A DNA stretch of 64,000 nt from Halapricum salinum (GTDB taxonomy: Archaea > Halobacteriota > Halobacteria > Halobacteriales > Haloarculaceae): contig NZ_CP031310.1 of assembly GCF_004799665.1 (NCBI RefSeq), positions 1,976,887 through 2,040,886 of the forward strand. Reading direction: 5' to 3'. Under the pieces are notes generated by a model. That model worked only from the letters and a program-made list of their open reading frames with translations, had not been told where the DNA came from and made no database searches. This document shows, piece after piece, positions 63,638 through 64,000 of this stretch (positions within the stretch are counted from its first letter, which is position 1; each line of letters opens with the position of its first letter). Made by a program: the position numbers and the translations under genes.

Positions 63638-64000
63638 CAGTACTCCCCCAGTGCGCGCGTGGCGTGGTCGGTCACGGCCAGTCCCTGCCGGCGGGCGTAG
63701 ACGACTGCCGCGGCTTCGAGCGTAACGCCGAGGTCGCTCTGGAGGCCGTTGATCGCGGCGACAGCGGCCTGTTTCTCGGTCCCGGCCTCGACGACCGCAT
63801 CGAGGACGCGCTCGAAGGTCGTCCGCTGGCGGAGGATCGACTCCTCGGGCACGAAGTCCTCGGGGATCGACACCGACCCGACGTCGAAGGTCGCCACGAC
63901 CTCGCCGTCCTCGGTGTCGAGTAGCCCCTCGCCTTCGGCGACGTCCAGCAGCCGCTTGGCCTGGTCGGGGGAGAACCAGTCACGGTCGAGCGACAGTGCG
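63637..64000 (-). CDS. DUF2240 family protein, partial
   Basis: The frame is open to the window end, so the N-terminus is missing and only about 120 residues are seen. It reads LSLDRDWFSPDQAKRLLDVA, EGEGLLDTEDGEVVATFDVG, IPEDFVPEESILRQRTTFER and YARRQGLAVTDHATRAL. This matches DUF2240, a haloarchaeal family with a winged-helix-like N-terminal part and a helical C-terminus, probably nucleic-acid related but uncharacterised. It is translationally coupled to the next gene. Confidence 0.7.
   Translation of the reverse strand, partial: ALSLDRDWFSPDQAKRLLDVAEGEGLLDTEDGEVVATFDVGSVSIPEDFVPEESILRQRTTFERVLDAVVEAGTEKQAAVAAINGLQSDLGVTLEAAAVVYARRQGLAVTDHATRALGEY

Overview
The window comes from a halophilic archaeon of class Halobacteria. 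The evidence is a high-GC sequence with strongly acidic predicted proteins, archaeal information-processing genes (L37Ae, Rpo12/RpoP, Pcc1, prefoldin beta, proteasome beta, TruD), twin-arginine lipoproteins, a very large S-layer-type glycoprotein ending in a PGF-CTERM-like anchor, and many TATA boxes about 25-30 nt upstream of ATG codons, as expected for leaderless haloarchaeal mRNAs. I cannot name the genus.

Layout. 1-3089: RDD protein end, KptA, TruD, a DUF2103 protein. 3090-3865: hairpin-rich non-coding DNA. 3866-8012: rpl37ae-rpoP-pcc1 and pfdB-DUF3194, separated by a glycosyltransferase and an aldo/keto reductase. 8009-15732: small membrane and secreted proteins, a DUF151 nuclease-like protein, a HAD hydrolase, carB, a broken AbrB gene and thiC. 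15734-15903: three 58-bp tandem units. 15919-22783: LiaF-like, DUF7504, DedA-like, MfnA, PhzF, a lipoprotein hydrolase, a phosphoribosyltransferase and Idi. 22822-25905: one TnpB element inserted into another. 26002-33067: DUF5518, an ABC exporter, RtcA, flavodoxin, proteasome beta and small membrane proteins. 33201-33797: hairpin-rich repeat. 33942-38060: Lrp regulator, carA, two type IV pilins, an amidohydrolase. 38077-44259: S-layer gene with leader ORF and terminator. 44784-50396: DUF63, DeoC, a surface protein, a spermidine-synthase-like protein, an SMR transporter. 50497-50945: second copy of the hairpin-rich repeat. 51073-64000: tRNA methylthiotransferase, lipoprotein, PfkB kinase, CBS protein, RNA ligase with its PIN-like partner, site-2 protease, GTPBP1-like GTPase, HTH regulator, SDR, GNAT, a DUF422 protein and a partial DUF2240 gene.

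How the parts fit. (1) carA and carB lie about 21 kb apart but share the hexamer TTACGA/TCGTAA at their promoters; the Lrp/AsnC gene is divergent from carA with a near-perfect 19-bp palindrome between them, so this regulator probably controls both subunits. (2) Four RNA-end-processing functions occur here: KptA, RtcA, an archaeal RNA ligase and its partner protein. (3) The two TnpB elements and the two dispersed repeats share tandem perfect hairpins with very short loops whose stems differ but stay paired. This suggests one structured element family with tnpB-bearing and tnpB-free members, and it is the most promising under-described signal in the window.
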